Shown here: one piece after another, positions 48,305-58,247 of the stretch | Layout of the letters: each line of letters starts with the position of its first letter | Numbering within the stretch: position 1 is the first letter of the stretch | Assembly (NCBI RefSeq): GCF_900107975.1 | Contig: NZ_FNVF01000004.1 | Location: 248,001 to 312,000, forward strand | Reading direction: 5' to 3' | DNA: 64,000 bases | Source: Paenibacillus sp. UNC499MF | GTDB lineage: Bacteria > Bacillota > Bacilli > Paenibacillales > NBRC-103111 | The notes under the pieces: generated by a model | What the model was told of the DNA's origin: nothing | The model's database searches: none | The model's input: the letters and a program-made list of their open reading frames with translations, nothing else | Made by a program: the position numbers and the translations under genes

Positions 48305-49990
48305 ATGGACACAGCTTTTTCGGGAGATACAAGAAAAGAAAGCCTTTGGAGAATGGAAGACCGGATATTTGACGTTCTCGTGATCGGAGGAGGCATTACG
48401 GGGGCGGGAATCGCACTGGATGCCCAGTCCCGAGGACTGAAAACGGCGCTGGTCGATATGCAGGACTTTGCGCAGGGCACTTCGAGCCGCTCGACCAAGC
48501 TTGTCCACGGAGGGCTGCGTTACCTGAAGCAGCTGGAAGTCAAGGTTGTGGCGGAGGTCGGCAAGGAGCGGGCCATCGTATACGAGAACGGCCCGCACGT
48601 AACGACGCCCGAATGGATGCTGCTGCCCTTCTATCAGGGCGGAACGTTCGGAGCCTTCTCGACGTCCATCGGTCTGCGGGTATACGATTTCTTGGCCGGC
48701 GTGAAGAAGAGCGAGCGCCGCAGCATGCTGAGCCCGCAGGAAACGCTGGATAAAGAGCCGCTGCTCAAGGAGAAGCACCTAAAAGGCGGCGGCTACTATG
48801 TCGAATACCGCACGGACGACGCGCGGCTGACGATCGAAGTGATGAAGAAGGCCGTCGAGTTCGGCGTGCAGGCCGTGTCTTATGCGAAAGTGGAAGCTTT
48901 CGAGTACGAAAACGGACGGGTAACCGGCGTGCGCGTAGCCGACCAGCTGTCCGGCGAAACGCATCTGATCCGGGCGAAGCGGATCGTCAATGCGGCCGGG
49001 CCATGGGTGGACACTCTCCGCGAGCGCGACGGCTCGAAGAAAGGGAAAACGCTCCGTCTGACGAAGGGCGTTCACCTTGTCTTCGACGGGGAGCGGTTCC
49101 CGCTGCGGCAGGCGATTTACTTCGATACGCCGGACGGCCGGATGCTGTTTGCCATTCCGAGAGACGGCAAAACCTACATCGGCACGACCGATACGAACTA
49201 TAAGGAGGACATCGCTCATCCTGTCATGACTACGGAGGACCGGACGTATATCATCCGTGCGGCCAACGAGATGTTCCCGACCCTCCGGCTGACGGAGCAG
49301 GACGTCGAGTCCAGCTGGGCGGGGCTTCGTCCGCTCATCCATCAGGAGGGCAAGGACCCGTCGGAGATCTCTCGCAAGGACGAGATATTTGTTTCGGACT
49401 CCGGCCTGATCTCCATTGCGGGCGGCAAACTGACCGGGTACCGGAAAATGGCCGAAACCGTCGTGGACCTGGTCGTCCGCCAGCTTCAGGAAGCAGGGGG
49501 CGTCCAGGTGTCCGAATGCCAGACGAGAACGCTCCCCATCTCGGGCGGCGATGTTGGCGGTTCCGCCCGCTACCCGCAGTTTGTGGAGCAGAAAGTCGCG
49601 GACGGGCAGAAGCTCGGCCTGACGGTGATGGAAGCCCGTCTGCTTGCCCAGCGCTACGGCTCCAACATCGACAAGGTTTACCGTCTGATCGACACGAAAC
49701 GGGAAGAAGCGGAGGCGTTCCGGATACCGGCCTCGCTGTTCGGTACGCTCGTATATTCGATAGAGCAGGAGATGACCGTCAAGCCCTCGGACTTCTTTGT
49801 CCGCCGGACGGGCGCGGTGTTTTTCAACATCAAGTGGGTGAGAACGTGGAAAGAGCCGGTGATCCATTACATGGCGTCCCGTTTCAACTGGACGGAGGAG
49901 CAGCGCGCCGCTTATACGGCGGAGCTGGAGAGGGATCTGCATGACGCCGTCGTGCCGATTGACGAGAAAACCCCTGAGCTTGTCCGCTGA
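48305..49990 (+). CDS. glpD: Aerobic glycerol-3-phosphate dehydrogenase
   Basis: Membrane-associated FAD enzyme of 561 residues that oxidises G3P to dihydroxyacetone phosphate and passes electrons to menaquinone. The FAD-binding motif [17 protein letters not shown] begins near 24. [16 protein letters not shown] follows, and later IGTTDTNYK and the active-site region [12 protein letters not shown] are intact. The C-terminal DAO_C domain (about 400-540) is complete. It has an AGGGGAG ribosome site and is controlled by leader C. It feeds imported G3P into glycolysis. Confidence 0.95.
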   Translation: MDTAFSGDTRKESLWRMEDRIFDVLVIGGGITGAGIALDAQSRGLKTALVDMQDFAQGTSSRSTKLVHGGLRYLKQLEVKVVAEVGKERAIVYENGPHVTTPEWMLLPFYQGGTFGAFSTSIGLRVYDFLAGVKKSERRSMLSPQETLDKEPLLKEKHLKGGGYYVEYRTDDARLTIEVMKKAVEFGVQAVSYAKVEAFEYENGRVTGVRVADQLSGETHLIRAKRIVNAAGPWVDTLRERDGSKKGKTLRLTKGVHLVFDGERFPLRQAIYFDTPDGRMLFAIPRDGKTYIGTTDTNYKEDIAHPVMTTEDRTYIIRAANEMFPTLRLTEQDVESSWAGLRPLIHQEGKDPSEISRKDEIFVSDSGLISIAGGKLTGYRKMAETVVDLVVRQLQEAGGVQVSECQTRTLPISGGDVGGSARYPQFVEQKVADGQKLGLTVMEARLLAQRYGSNIDKVYRLIDTKREEAEAFRIPASLFGTLVYSIEQEMTVKPSDFFVRRTGAVFFNIKWVRTWKEPVIHYMASRFNWTEEQRAAYTAELERDLHDAVVPIDEKTPELVR

Positions 49991-50010
49991 TAGATCGCAT
50001 GAATTGGAAG

Positions 50011-50088
50011 CAATGATAGAGAGCAATGATAGAGAGCATTGATAGAGAGCATTGATAGAGAGCATTGATAGAGAGCAATGACGGAGAG
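50011..50088 (+). repeat. Six tandem copies of a 13-bp repeat
   Basis: Consensus C-A-[AT]-TGATAGAGAG: two copies with AA, three with AT, then one diverged copy with ACGG. It lies immediately after glpD and is not a coding repeat, since 13 is not divisible by 3. It could be a slippage-generated minisatellite. Function unknown. Confidence 0.9.
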
Positions 50089-50145
50089 CATGGATAAAAC
50101 ATATCGCTAGAACGAAATGACCTTTATGAAATAAAGGCGGGATAG

Positions 50146-50205
50146 AGACTCTTTGCCCGGAAAAGGCCTGTCATACAGATGCCTTTCGGGTGAGGGGTCT
50201 TTTTT
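50146..50205 (+). terminator. Intrinsic terminator after glpD
   Basis: AGACTCTTTGCCCGGAAAGGC-like arm pairs with GCCTTTCGGGTGAGGGGTCT (some mismatches), followed by six Ts. Confidence 0.75.
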
Positions 50206-50256
50206 CGCCGGCTAAAATAAGGATGGCCCCCCGGCGGCCCTTCACCCGGGCTTTTG

Positions 50257-50335
50257 TTGACGAGGCAGGCAATATTTGTTATAGTTCTTTCATTAAATAA
50301 TTCTACAGGTGAACTATATGATTGTAGAACTATGT
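50257..50335 (+). promoter_or_regulatory. MarR-MMPL operon promoter and candidate operator
   Basis: TTGACG (50257-50262) and TATAGT (50280-50285) are 17 bp apart. ATAGTTCT at the -10 is inverted as AGAACTAT at 50326-50333, and TTCTACA (50301-50307) as TGTAGAA (50322-50328). These nested dyads cover the start of transcription and are probably the MarR binding site. Confidence 0.6.
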
Positions 50336-50370
50336 AGAACACAGCGCAGACCCACAGGAAAGGAGTTATT

Positions 50371-50835
50371 ATGGACGAAACATTGCTGGCACAAATTATC
50401 GACAGATACGAGAGCACGTCCTTCACGGTAAACCGGCGGCTCAACGCCATGATCAAGGACCGGATGCCGGAAGAGCTGACTCAGGAGCAGTATTCTACCC
50501 TTCGTTATATGCAGAGCCGGGATAAATGCACGTCCTCCGAGCTGGCGGACATTTTTTGCGTGGGCAAAAGCTCCATTACCGCGATTATCACCCGGCTTGT
50601 CGACAAGGAGCTCATTACCCGGCTTCCGGACGAGAAGGACCGCAGAGTGACTTATTTGGCGCTCACCGACAAAGGAACGGCGGCCGTCAACGAGATGCGA
50701 TTCCGTATTCAGGAGCTGCTGGCGGGCGTTATCAAACATTTTGACGGGCAGGAAGCAATAATGTTTATAGAGACCTTTGAAAAACTTGCGAACGTCTTGA
50801 TGCAGACGGATGAGGGGAGCAGACACAAGGGATGA
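50371..50835 (+). CDS. MarR-family transcriptional regulator
   Basis: Repressor of 154 residues with the MarR winged helix: SSELADIFCVGKSSITAIITRLVDK recognition region and the wing DEKDRRVTYLALT. It overlaps the exporter gene by 4 bp (ATGA), so it probably represses its own operon and is released by the compound exported. Ribosome site AAAGGAG. Confidence 0.9.
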   Translation: MDETLLAQIIDRYESTSFTVNRRLNAMIKDRMPEELTQEQYSTLRYMQSRDKCTSSELADIFCVGKSSITAIITRLVDKELITRLPDEKDRRVTYLALTDKGTAAVNEMRFRIQELLAGVIKHFDGQEAIMFIETFEKLANVLMQTDEGSRHKG

Positions 50836-53800
50836 GAACCGTACTGAAGCTCAGATGGCTTATATTGGTACTGTGGATCGCCGTGGCGGCGGGGCTGATG
50901 CTCACTGCGCCGAATATGGAATCGCTGGTCCGGGAGAAAGGCCAGATTACCGTACCGGAAGGGTATTCCTCCACGAAGGCCTCCAAACTGATCGAGGAAA
51001 TGAAGAAAGGCTCTCCCGAAGCGGAGGGAGAAGAATCGTCAGTGCTGGTATTTCACGGCACGGAGAAACTGACGCAAGCTCAGCTTGACGAAGTCAAGCG
51101 GGGAGTCGACAAGCTTAAGAACGCCAAGGATTCCGCGGGCGTTACGAGCGTGATGACGCATTTTGACAATAAGGAACTGGAAAAGCAGATGGTGTCCGCG
51201 GACGGGAAAACCGTGCTCGTACTGGTGAATACGGCCAAAGACGGCCGGGAAGCCAAAGAAATCCGCGATGCGCTGTACAGTACCGTTTCCGACATTAAGG
51301 TGGAGCACTATTACACCGGAAACTGGCTGATCCAGGAGGATGTAATGGCAAGCTCTCAGGACGGGCTCAAGAAAACGGAGTATATTACCGTTATTTTCAT
51401 TCTGGCCATCCTGTTTATAGTATTCCGCTCGGCGGTGGCGCCTTTTATTCCGCTTCTGACGGTGGGCTTCAGCTACCTGGTTTCGCAATCCGTCGTGGCT
51501 TTTCTCGTGAAGTATGCGGATTTTCCGCTGTCGAACTTTACGCAGATCTTCCTCGTCGCCGTCTTATTCGGGATCGGGACCGACTACTGCATTCTGCTGA
51601 TCTCCCGGTTCAAGGAAGAGCTTGCCCATTCGGGAGATAAAACGGAGGCGATCCTCGCCACGTACCGTACGGCGGGACGGACCGTGTTTTTCTCGGGTCT
51701 GGCGGTTCTGGTCGGATTCGCTTCCATCGGTCTCTCGACCTTCGTTCTGTACCGTTCGGCGGTTGCCGTTGCGGTCGGCGTAGCCGTGATGCTGCTGGCG
51801 CTGGTTACGCTCGTGCCGTTCTTTATGGCCGTTCTGGGCAAAGTGATTTTCTGGCCGGCCAAAGGCTCCCTGGAGCATAAACCGAGCCGTCTGTGGGGCG
51901 CCGTAGGTTCTTTCTCGTTAAAAAAGCCGCTCTGGTCCCTGGTGATTCTCGCGGTGATTATCGTTCCTTTCCTTGTCGCGTACAAGGGATCGACCTCGTT
52001 CAACTCCCTGGATGAAATCGGGGAAAAATACGATTCGGTCAAAGCGTTTAACCTGATCTCCTCCAGCTTCGGCCCCGGAGATACGCTTCCTTCGACGGTC
52101 GTCGTGAAAACCGACAAGCCGCTCGACAATTCGGAAGGGCTGGCGGCCGTCGAGCAGATCACGCGCGAGCTCGCGAAGGTCGACGGCGTGAAGAGCGTCC
52201 GCAGCGTAACCCGTCCGACGGGAGAGCCGCTTGACGATCTGCAGGTAGCCAATCAGGTCGACAAGCTTGAAGGCGGCATCGGCCAAAGCGGCGACGGCCT
52301 CGGAGAGATCGGCAAAGGCCTCTCCGAAGCAAGCAGTGCGCTCAGCGCCAATGCGCCGAAGCTGAACGAGGCCGCGGACGGCGCGAAGCAGCTGGTCGAC
52401 GGCACGAACGCCCTCAAGACGGGCGTCGTTCAGCTCGGCGACGGGCTGGAGCGCCTGGAGGCGGGCCTGCGAAGCGGCTCCGCCGGTGCGGGAGAGCTCC
52501 GCGCGGGGCTCGCGCAGGCCAAGGCAAGCGCGGATCAGCTCGCGGCGGCGAGCAATGATCTGCTTGCCGGTTACAAGCAGGTCGGCGGCGGCCTCGGCCA
52601 GCTGACCAAAGCTTACGGCGACGTCGCCTCGCAGGCTTCCGGCCTGGCCCAAGGGCTCGGCGACGTCGGCCAGGGGCTGGGCGGTCTCGCGCAGAAGTAC
52701 CCCGAGCTGAAGTCGGACCCCGACTTCCTCAAGACGCAGGGCGCGGTGAGCCAGCTTCAGACGGGCGCGGCGCAGCTCGGCGAAGGGCTGAAGCAGCTGA
52801 ACCAGCAGCTTGCCGGAGCCAGCCAGGGCCTTCAGCAGGCCAACGCCGGCTTCGAGAAAGCCGCGGGCGGCCAGGCCGCGCTGGCGCAGGGGCTGGCTCA
52901 GCTCTCCGACGGCATCGCCAAGCTGCAGGCGGGCATCGATCAGGCGGCCGACGGCCAGGGCCAGATCGTGGCGAAGCTGCCGGAGCTGACCAAGGGCTTC
53001 GACAAGCTGAGCAGCGGGCAGCAGGAGCTGCAGCAGGGCTTCGCCCAGCTCAACGGTCAGCTCGGCGAGCTGACGGGCGGCCTCGACAAGAGCGTAAACG
53101 GCTTGTCGCAGGTGTCCGGCGGTCTGAAATCCGCGCAGGACTACCTGAAGGAACTTTCGGCCGCGCCGAATAAGCAGATCAGCGGCTGGTTTATGCCGCA
53201 GGACGTTATCTCCGGGGCGGACTTCCAGCCTTCGCTCGACGCGTACATGTCCAAGGACCGCAAAATCGCGAAGTTCGAAGTCATCTTCGAGGGCAACCCG
53301 TACGAAGTCGAGACGCTGGAGCAGTCCGGCGAGCTTACGGCAGCCGTGGATCGCGCCGTCAAAGGCACGCCGCTCCAGAATGCGACTTATGCCGTTGACG
53401 GCGTCACGAGCATGAACAACGATTTGAAAAACATCTCCGCAGCGGATTATTCGCGTACCGCGATGCTCATGCTGATCGGAATCGCGCTTATTCTGATCGT
53501 CTTGTTCCGCTCGATCGTCATTCCGATTTATCTGATTCTATCGCTGCTTCTGACGTACTACACGTCCATGGCGATTACGGAAGTGATTTTCGTGCGGATG
53601 CTCGGATACTCAGGTATTTCCTGGGCCGTTCCGTTCTTCGGTTTCGTGATGCTGATGGCGCTCGGAATCGACTACAGCATTTTCCTCATGGACCGGTTCA
53701 AGGAATACCGCCATCTGTCTCCGCAGCAGGCGATTCTGGAAGCGATGAAAAACATGGGGACGGTCATTATGTCCGCCGCCCTCATCCTGGGCGGAACGTT

Positions 53801-54017
53801 CGCGGCGATGCTGCCGTCGGGCGTCATGTCCCTGCTGCAAATCGCCACGATTGTATTGTGCGGACTGTTCCTGTACGCGCTTATCATGCTGCCGCTGTTT
53901 ATTCCGGTCATGGTGCGGATGTTCGGTCCGGCCAACTGGTGGCCGTTTATGGGCCGCAAAGAACGTGGAGAAGACGCTTCTTACAGCGCCGACTCGGCTT
54001 CACGCAGCCTGCATTAA
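50832..54017 (+). CDS. MMPL-family RND-type exporter with LxxG coiled region
   Basis: Membrane exporter of 1061 residues with two MMPL halves. Each contains a helix bundle with the key block (GIGTDYCILLISRFKE near 240 and GIDYSIFLMDRFKEY near 945). The external part between the halves (about 475-775) is an exceptionally long array of Leu/Gly heptad-like repeats (patterns LxxGLxxL, QLxxG), also seen in YhgE/Pip proteins, probably a periplasm-like coiled stalk. By family it exports lipids, siderophores or drugs. Translationally coupled to MarR. Confidence 0.88.
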   Translation: MRTVLKLRWLILVLWIAVAAGLMLTAPNMESLVREKGQITVPEGYSSTKASKLIEEMKKGSPEAEGEESSVLVFHGTEKLTQAQLDEVKRGVDKLKNAKDSAGVTSVMTHFDNKELEKQMVSADGKTVLVLVNTAKDGREAKEIRDALYSTVSDIKVEHYYTGNWLIQEDVMASSQDGLKKTEYITVIFILAILFIVFRSAVAPFIPLLTVGFSYLVSQSVVAFLVKYADFPLSNFTQIFLVAVLFGIGTDYCILLISRFKEELAHSGDKTEAILATYRTAGRTVFFSGLAVLVGFASIGLSTFVLYRSAVAVAVGVAVMLLALVTLVPFFMAVLGKVIFWPAKGSLEHKPSRLWGAVGSFSLKKPLWSLVILAVIIVPFLVAYKGSTSFNSLDEIGEKYDSVKAFNLISSSFGPGDTLPSTVVVKTDKPLDNSEGLAAVEQITRELAKVDGVKSVRSVTRPTGEPLDDLQVANQVDKLEGGIGQSGDGLGEIGKGLSEASSALSANAPKLNEAADGAKQLVDGTNALKTGVVQLGDGLERLEAGLRSGSAGAGELRAGLAQAKASADQLAAASNDLLAGYKQVGGGLGQLTKAYGDVASQASGLAQGLGDVGQGLGGLAQKYPELKSDPDFLKTQGAVSQLQTGAAQLGEGLKQLNQQLAGASQGLQQANAGFEKAAGGQAALAQGLAQLSDGIAKLQAGIDQAADGQGQIVAKLPELTKGFDKLSSGQQELQQGFAQLNGQLGELTGGLDKSVNGLSQVSGGLKSAQDYLKELSAAPNKQISGWFMPQDVISGADFQPSLDAYMSKDRKIAKFEVIFEGNPYEVETLEQSGELTAAVDRAVKGTPLQNATYAVDGVTSMNNDLKNISAADYSRTAMLMLIGIALILIVLFRSIVIPIYLILSLLLTYYTSMAITEVIFVRMLGYSGISWAVPFFGFVMLMALGIDYSIFLMDRFKEYRHLSPQQAILEAMKNMGTVIMSAALILGGTFAAMLPSGVMSLLQIATIVLCGLFLYALIMLPLFIPVMVRMFGPANWWPFMGRKERGEDASYSADSASRSLH

Positions 54018-54032
54018 ACGAATGGAAAATTG

Positions 54033-54082
54033 AAAAGAACCTCCGGATTCGCTCTATTGAAGCGGTCCGGAGGTTCTTTTAT
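54033..54082. terminator. Bidirectional terminator between convergent genes
   Basis: AAAAGAACCTCCGGA pairs with TCCGGAGGTTCTTTT. It ends the MMPL operon on the plus strand and the lipoprotein gene on the minus strand. Confidence 0.88.
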
Positions 54083-54666
54083 TCATTTAAACCACGTACC
54101 ACTAGGTTGTAGTCAATAGTTGATCCGTCATCGTTGTACATGTAAACCGTATAAACCCCGTGTACTCCCGGCAGATCTTGACTGCTTTTTTGAAAAGTAA
54201 AGGAATGTGACTCTCCGGGTTGAAGAATCGTCCTCTCTACCTGATTTTGCCCGTTCGGGTAGTTCACGCGATAAAACAGGCGTTGGGTGCCTTTGTTCTC
54301 CAGATAAAACTGAAAGCCGTCCCCGGCTTTAAAATCGAAGGCCGCCATACCATCGCCGCCTATAGATCCGCTGGCGTCCGCAAGTGTTCCGGACTTGCCC
54401 TTCTCCTCTTGAGTCGGTGGTTTCGCAGGGTTGGAAGAAACCGGAGATACGGTGGGAAGCTTGACGGGCGTTGAGACGGGCACAGTCGTACCCGCCGTAC
54501 CGGATGAAGGCGTAACGGCTGCGGACGTTTTGCCAGCTCCTGACGAGGGTGTTACGACCGGAGAAACCGGGGGTCCCGCGGTATTAATTTTCTCTCCCGT
54601 GCCCGCACTATCGCAGCTCGCCAGCAGAAGGAGCGTAGAAGTCAGCATAAAAATGTATTTTTTCAT
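54079..54666 (-). CDS. Lipoprotein with Ser/Thr/Pro linker, unknown function
   Basis: Protein of 195 residues. Signal peptide with lipobox LLASC (Cys near 18), then a Ser/Thr/Pro/Val-rich linker (about 25-95) and a C-terminal beta sandwich (about 98-195) with FYLENKGTQRLFYRV and ESHSFTFQKS. No enzyme motif. The domain resembles extracytoplasmic beta modules that bind polysaccharide or protein, but no family is certain. Its stop lies within the terminator. Confidence 0.75.
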   Translation of the reverse strand: MKKYIFMLTSTLLLLASCDSAGTGEKINTAGPPVSPVVTPSSGAGKTSAAVTPSSGTAGTTVPVSTPVKLPTVSPVSSNPAKPPTQEEKGKSGTLADASGSIGGDGMAAFDFKAGDGFQFYLENKGTQRLFYRVNYPNGQNQVERTILQPGESHSFTFQKSSQDLPGVHGVYTVYMYNDDGSTIDYNLVVRGLNE

Positions 54667-54876
54667 CCTTAAACCAATCCTTTATCCGAAATAACAGTTC
54701 TCTATTTTGAAGTCATTCCTATTCATCCTATAACTTTCCAGAAGGTCTTGTCCAGCTTCCGCTCTTCAATATATTGGCGAAAAAAATCTGTTTTTTTAAG
54801 CCCAGGAAATGAAACCATAAGGCTAGAGTCCACGTAATGAATGGTTATCTTTATATTAAGGGAGTAGATTACCGAA

Positions 54877-56178
54877 ATGGAAAGTGACAGTTATTTGTTA
54901 AACCTTTTTATGATTGCTTTATTGATTGGACTCTCCGCGTTTTTCGTGGCAGTGGAATTCGCCGTCGTACGGCTCCGGGGCAGCCGGGTGGATCAGTTGA
55001 TCGCCGAAGGCAAAAGCAACGCGAGAGCCGTGAAGCAGGTGCTTGCCAATCTGGACGGATATTTGTCCGCGTGTCAGCTCGGCATTACCATTACGTCTCT
55101 GGGTTTAGGCTGGTTGGGTGAACCGACGGTCGAGAAAATTTTGCATCCCGTTTTCGAATCTCTGCATCTGCATGAATCGTTAACCGGACTGCTTTCGTTT
55201 CTTATCGCGTTCGTTATTATTACCTTCCTTCACGTCGTAATCGGGGAACTGGCTCCGAAAACGATCGCTATCCGCAAAACGGAGGCTGTGGCGCTGCTGA
55301 CTGCTCGTCCGATCATCTGGTTTAACAAAGTCATGTATCCTTTTATCTGGGTGCTTAACGGTTCCGCCAACCAGCTCGTGAAGCTTTTCGGCATTAAGCC
55401 GGCATCGGAGCATGAGGAAGCGCACTCGGAAGAAGAGCTTCAGATTATTATTAACGAAAGTTATGAAAGCGGTAAAATTAACCAGGCCGAGTACGGCTAT
55501 GTCAGCCGTATCTTCGCTTTTGACAATATGCTGGCTAAAGATATTATGGTGCCCCGCACCGACATGATCTGCCTGTACGCGAACAAGACCAGGGAAGAGA
55601 ATCTGGCGATTATCAAAGAACAGCAGTATACCCGTTTTCCCGTTGTCGAAGAGAGCAAGGATAACGTAATCGGGATTGTGAATACGAAGAAATTCTTCCT
55701 GGCTTACGAGGATGACGAGGAGCTTGATGTCACCACGCTCATCCAGCCGGTTATGGCGGTTTCCGAAGTCGTTCCCGTCAATGCACTCCTGAAAAGGATG
55801 CAGAAGGAAGGCACGCATATCGCCATTCTTATCGATGAATACGGCGGCACCTCGGGGATGGTTACGATTGAGGACATTCTGGAGGAGATCGTCGGCGAAA
55901 TTCGGGACGAATTCGATATGAAGGAAGAGCCGGAGATTCTCGTAAAAGGCGAGGGCCATCTCGTATTGGACGGCAAAGTTTCCGTGCCTATCGTAAACGA
56001 CCGCCTGCTTGTGGATCTTGAAACCGAAAGATGGGATACGATCGGAGGGTGGCTGTACGGACACCGTGACGACCTTTCCGAAGGGGAATCCCTGACTTAC
56101 GAGAACGTGAAGTTTACCGTGCTGGAGCGGGAGAAGAACCGGTACCTGAAGCTTGAAGTGGCGCGTATCGACGATTAA
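54877..56178 (+). CDS. CNNM/CorC-type transporter (hemolysin-related)
   Basis: Protein of 433 residues: CNNM/DUF21 membrane domain (about 1-195; AVEFAVVRLRGSRVD and GELAPKTIAIRKTE), two CBS domains (about 215-335; DIMVPRTDMI, DEYGGTSGMVTIEDILEEIVGEI) and a C-terminal CorC_HlyC domain (about 350-430). Members export or sense magnesium (MpfA) and are not true hemolysins. It starts at ATG 54877 after GGGAG. Monocistronic. Confidence 0.9.
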   Translation: MESDSYLLNLFMIALLIGLSAFFVAVEFAVVRLRGSRVDQLIAEGKSNARAVKQVLANLDGYLSACQLGITITSLGLGWLGEPTVEKILHPVFESLHLHESLTGLLSFLIAFVIITFLHVVIGELAPKTIAIRKTEAVALLTARPIIWFNKVMYPFIWVLNGSANQLVKLFGIKPASEHEEAHSEEELQIIINESYESGKINQAEYGYVSRIFAFDNMLAKDIMVPRTDMICLYANKTREENLAIIKEQQYTRFPVVEESKDNVIGIVNTKKFFLAYEDDEELDVTTLIQPVMAVSEVVPVNALLKRMQKEGTHIAILIDEYGGTSGMVTIEDILEEIVGEIRDEFDMKEEPEILVKGEGHLVLDGKVSVPIVNDRLLVDLETERWDTIGGWLYGHRDDLSEGESLTYENVKFTVLEREKNRYLKLEVARIDD

Positions 56179-56304
56179 CGGCAGCTAGCGGGCAAAAAGC
56201 GGGCAGACGGCCCGTGACCGTAGTGAACGGATACAGCCGAAGAAGCTTCACCCGTTACGGGGTGATGTTGAGAAACGATTCTCATTCCCGCGGCAGAAAA
56301 TATA

Positions 56305-56350
56305 GAAAAAACCCCGGATTCGCTCTAATAAGCGAACCCGGGGTTTTTGT
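56305..56350. terminator. Bidirectional terminator
   Basis: AAAAACCCCGG-TTCGCT pairs with AGCGAA-CCGGGGTTTTT. It separates the CNNM gene from the convergent ABC exporter. Confidence 0.88.
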
Positions 56351-56369
56351 CGTTTTGGCGTGCTTGCGG

Positions 56370-58247
56370 TTAACCCACTTCGCGGAATTGGCTGCTGTAC
56401 AGCTCGTAATAGAATCCTCCGGCGGCCAAAAGCTCATCATGCGTTCCGCGCTCAAGGATCTTACCGCCGTTCAGGACAAGGATAAGGTCGGCGTCGCGTA
56501 TCGTGCTGAGGCGGTGCGCAATGACGAAGCTGGTCCGCCCTTTCATGAGCAGATTCATCGCCTCCTGGATATGCATCTCCGTCCGGGTATCGACGCTGCT
56601 GGTAGCTTCGTCGAGAACGAGGATGGCCGGATCGGCGAGAATGGCGCGGGCAATCGTGATCAGCTGCCGCTGGCCGTGGCTGAGATTGCCGCCTTCGGAG
56701 GACATCGGCGTGTCGTAGCCGTGAGGAAGCTTGCGGATGAAGCCGTCGGCGTTCGCCAGTCTGGCCGCAGCCTCCACTTCCTCGTCGGTGGCGTCGAGCC
56801 GGCCGTACCGGATGTTCTCGCGGAGCGTGTCCGAGAACAGATAGGCGTCCTGGAGAACGATGCCGAGCTGGCCGCGGAGGCTGTCCTTGTCGAGCTCCCG
56901 GATATCGGTTCCGTCGATCCGGACAGCTCCTCCGTCAATCTCGTAGAACCGGGTGAGCAGGTTGACGATGGTCGTTTTGCCGGCTCCGGTCGGTCCTACG
57001 AGAGCGATCGTATCCCCCGGCTTCGCGGTAAAGGAGATATCCGAAAGAATCGGGGAACCCGGCTTGTAAGAGAAGGAGACATCTTCGAAAACGACTTCAC
57101 CCGCGACTTTCAAAGGAGGCCCGTCAGCGTCATTGTCCTTTTTAGATTGAGGGATTCCGGGGTACTCCGTCTTGGCATCGAGTACTTCGAATACCCGTTC
57201 GGCGCCGGCAATCCCGGACTGGATCAGGTTGTACTGATTCGCCAGATCGTTGATCGGGCGGGTGAACTGCTTGGAATAATTAAGGAAGCTGACGATGACC
57301 CCGAGAGTCGTCCAGCCTCTGATTACGAGCCATCCGCCGATTGCGGCGATAAGAGCGAAGCTGAAGTTATTGACCACGTTGTTGAAAGGGCCTACCATGC
57401 CCGAGTAAATCTGGGCCTTCGTCCCGGCCTCCCGCAGCTCGCCGTTGATTTCCTTGAAACGTTCGGCTGTCTGGCGCTCCCGGCGGAGCACTTGAACGAC
57501 TTTCTGGCCCGATATCGTTTCCTGGATAAACCCGTTCAGCTCTCCCAGGCTTTTCTGCTGGCCCTTGAAATGAGTGCGGGTCCTCCGGGAGATTTGCCCG
57601 GTTAAATAAATGGTCACCGGAACGGAAAGCAGCGTAACCAGCGTGAGCCAGATGTTCATGGTCAGCATAAGCACAAGCGAGCCTGCAATTGTGACCACAC
57701 TGGTCATAAGCTGAATGACACTTTGATTTAACGTGTTCGAAACGTTCTCGATATCATTGGTCGTGCGGCTCATCAGCTCTCCATGCGTCCGGGTGTCGAA
57801 AAAATTCAGCGGCAGCTTCTGAAGATGGGCGAACAAGTCATGGCGCAGGTTCTGCACGGTACGCTGTGAGACGGCAGCCATCACGTAGGCCTGAAACCAG
57901 TTCATCACGGAGCTGAACAGATAGATGCCGAGCAGAAGAAGGCAGAGCCTCAGAAGGCCGCCGTAATCCCGGGGCAGAATGTAGTCGTCCACGGCCCGCC
58001 CGAGCAGGTAAGGGGCGATCAGCCCGGCACCGGCAGTGAGCACGGTCAGGATGACGACAGCCGCCAGTCCCTTGCGCTGGCGTCCGAGATACCGGCTCAG
58101 CCTGCCGAGTGTGGCGCCCGTGTTCTTGGCGCGTACTTTCTGCGTCATGGGCGGGCCTCCGGGACCCGGACCCCGGCCGCCAGGTCCGCCTAAGCCCATT
58201 GGGGGCTGCGGTGCGGAGGAGCCGTTATTCTGGGGTTTATCCGCCAT
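56370..58247 (-). CDS. Heterodimeric ABC exporter, catalytic subunit (second system)
   Basis: Half-transporter of 625 residues. A Pro/Gly-rich N-tail (1-35) precedes six helices and an ATPase with Walker A GPTGAGKTT, signature LSHGQRQLI, intact LVLDEATSSVD and switch His in VIAHRL. It overlaps its partner's end by 11 bp. Closely similar in layout to the protein at 28705. With the MarR gene upstream it forms a self-regulated efflux operon. Confidence 0.92.
   Translation of the reverse strand: MADKPQNNGSSAPQPPMGLGGPGGRGPGPGGPPMTQKVRAKNTGATLGRLSRYLGRQRKGLAAVVILTVLTAGAGLIAPYLLGRAVDDYILPRDYGGLLRLCLLLLGIYLFSSVMNWFQAYVMAAVSQRTVQNLRHDLFAHLQKLPLNFFDTRTHGELMSRTTNDIENVSNTLNQSVIQLMTSVVTIAGSLVLMLTMNIWLTLVTLLSVPVTIYLTGQISRRTRTHFKGQQKSLGELNGFIQETISGQKVVQVLRRERQTAERFKEINGELREAGTKAQIYSGMVGPFNNVVNNFSFALIAAIGGWLVIRGWTTLGVIVSFLNYSKQFTRPINDLANQYNLIQSGIAGAERVFEVLDAKTEYPGIPQSKKDNDADGPPLKVAGEVVFEDVSFSYKPGSPILSDISFTAKPGDTIALVGPTGAGKTTIVNLLTRFYEIDGGAVRIDGTDIRELDKDSLRGQLGIVLQDAYLFSDTLRENIRYGRLDATDEEVEAAARLANADGFIRKLPHGYDTPMSSEGGNLSHGQRQLITIARAILADPAILVLDEATSSVDTRTEMHIQEAMNLLMKGRTSFVIAHRLSTIRDADLILVLNGGKILERGTHDELLAAGGFYYELYSSQFREVG

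Noticed and set aside
50011-50088. Tandem repeats considered as a CRISPR array
   Set aside because: Units are 13 bp, directly abutting, without spacers, and no cas genes are present.
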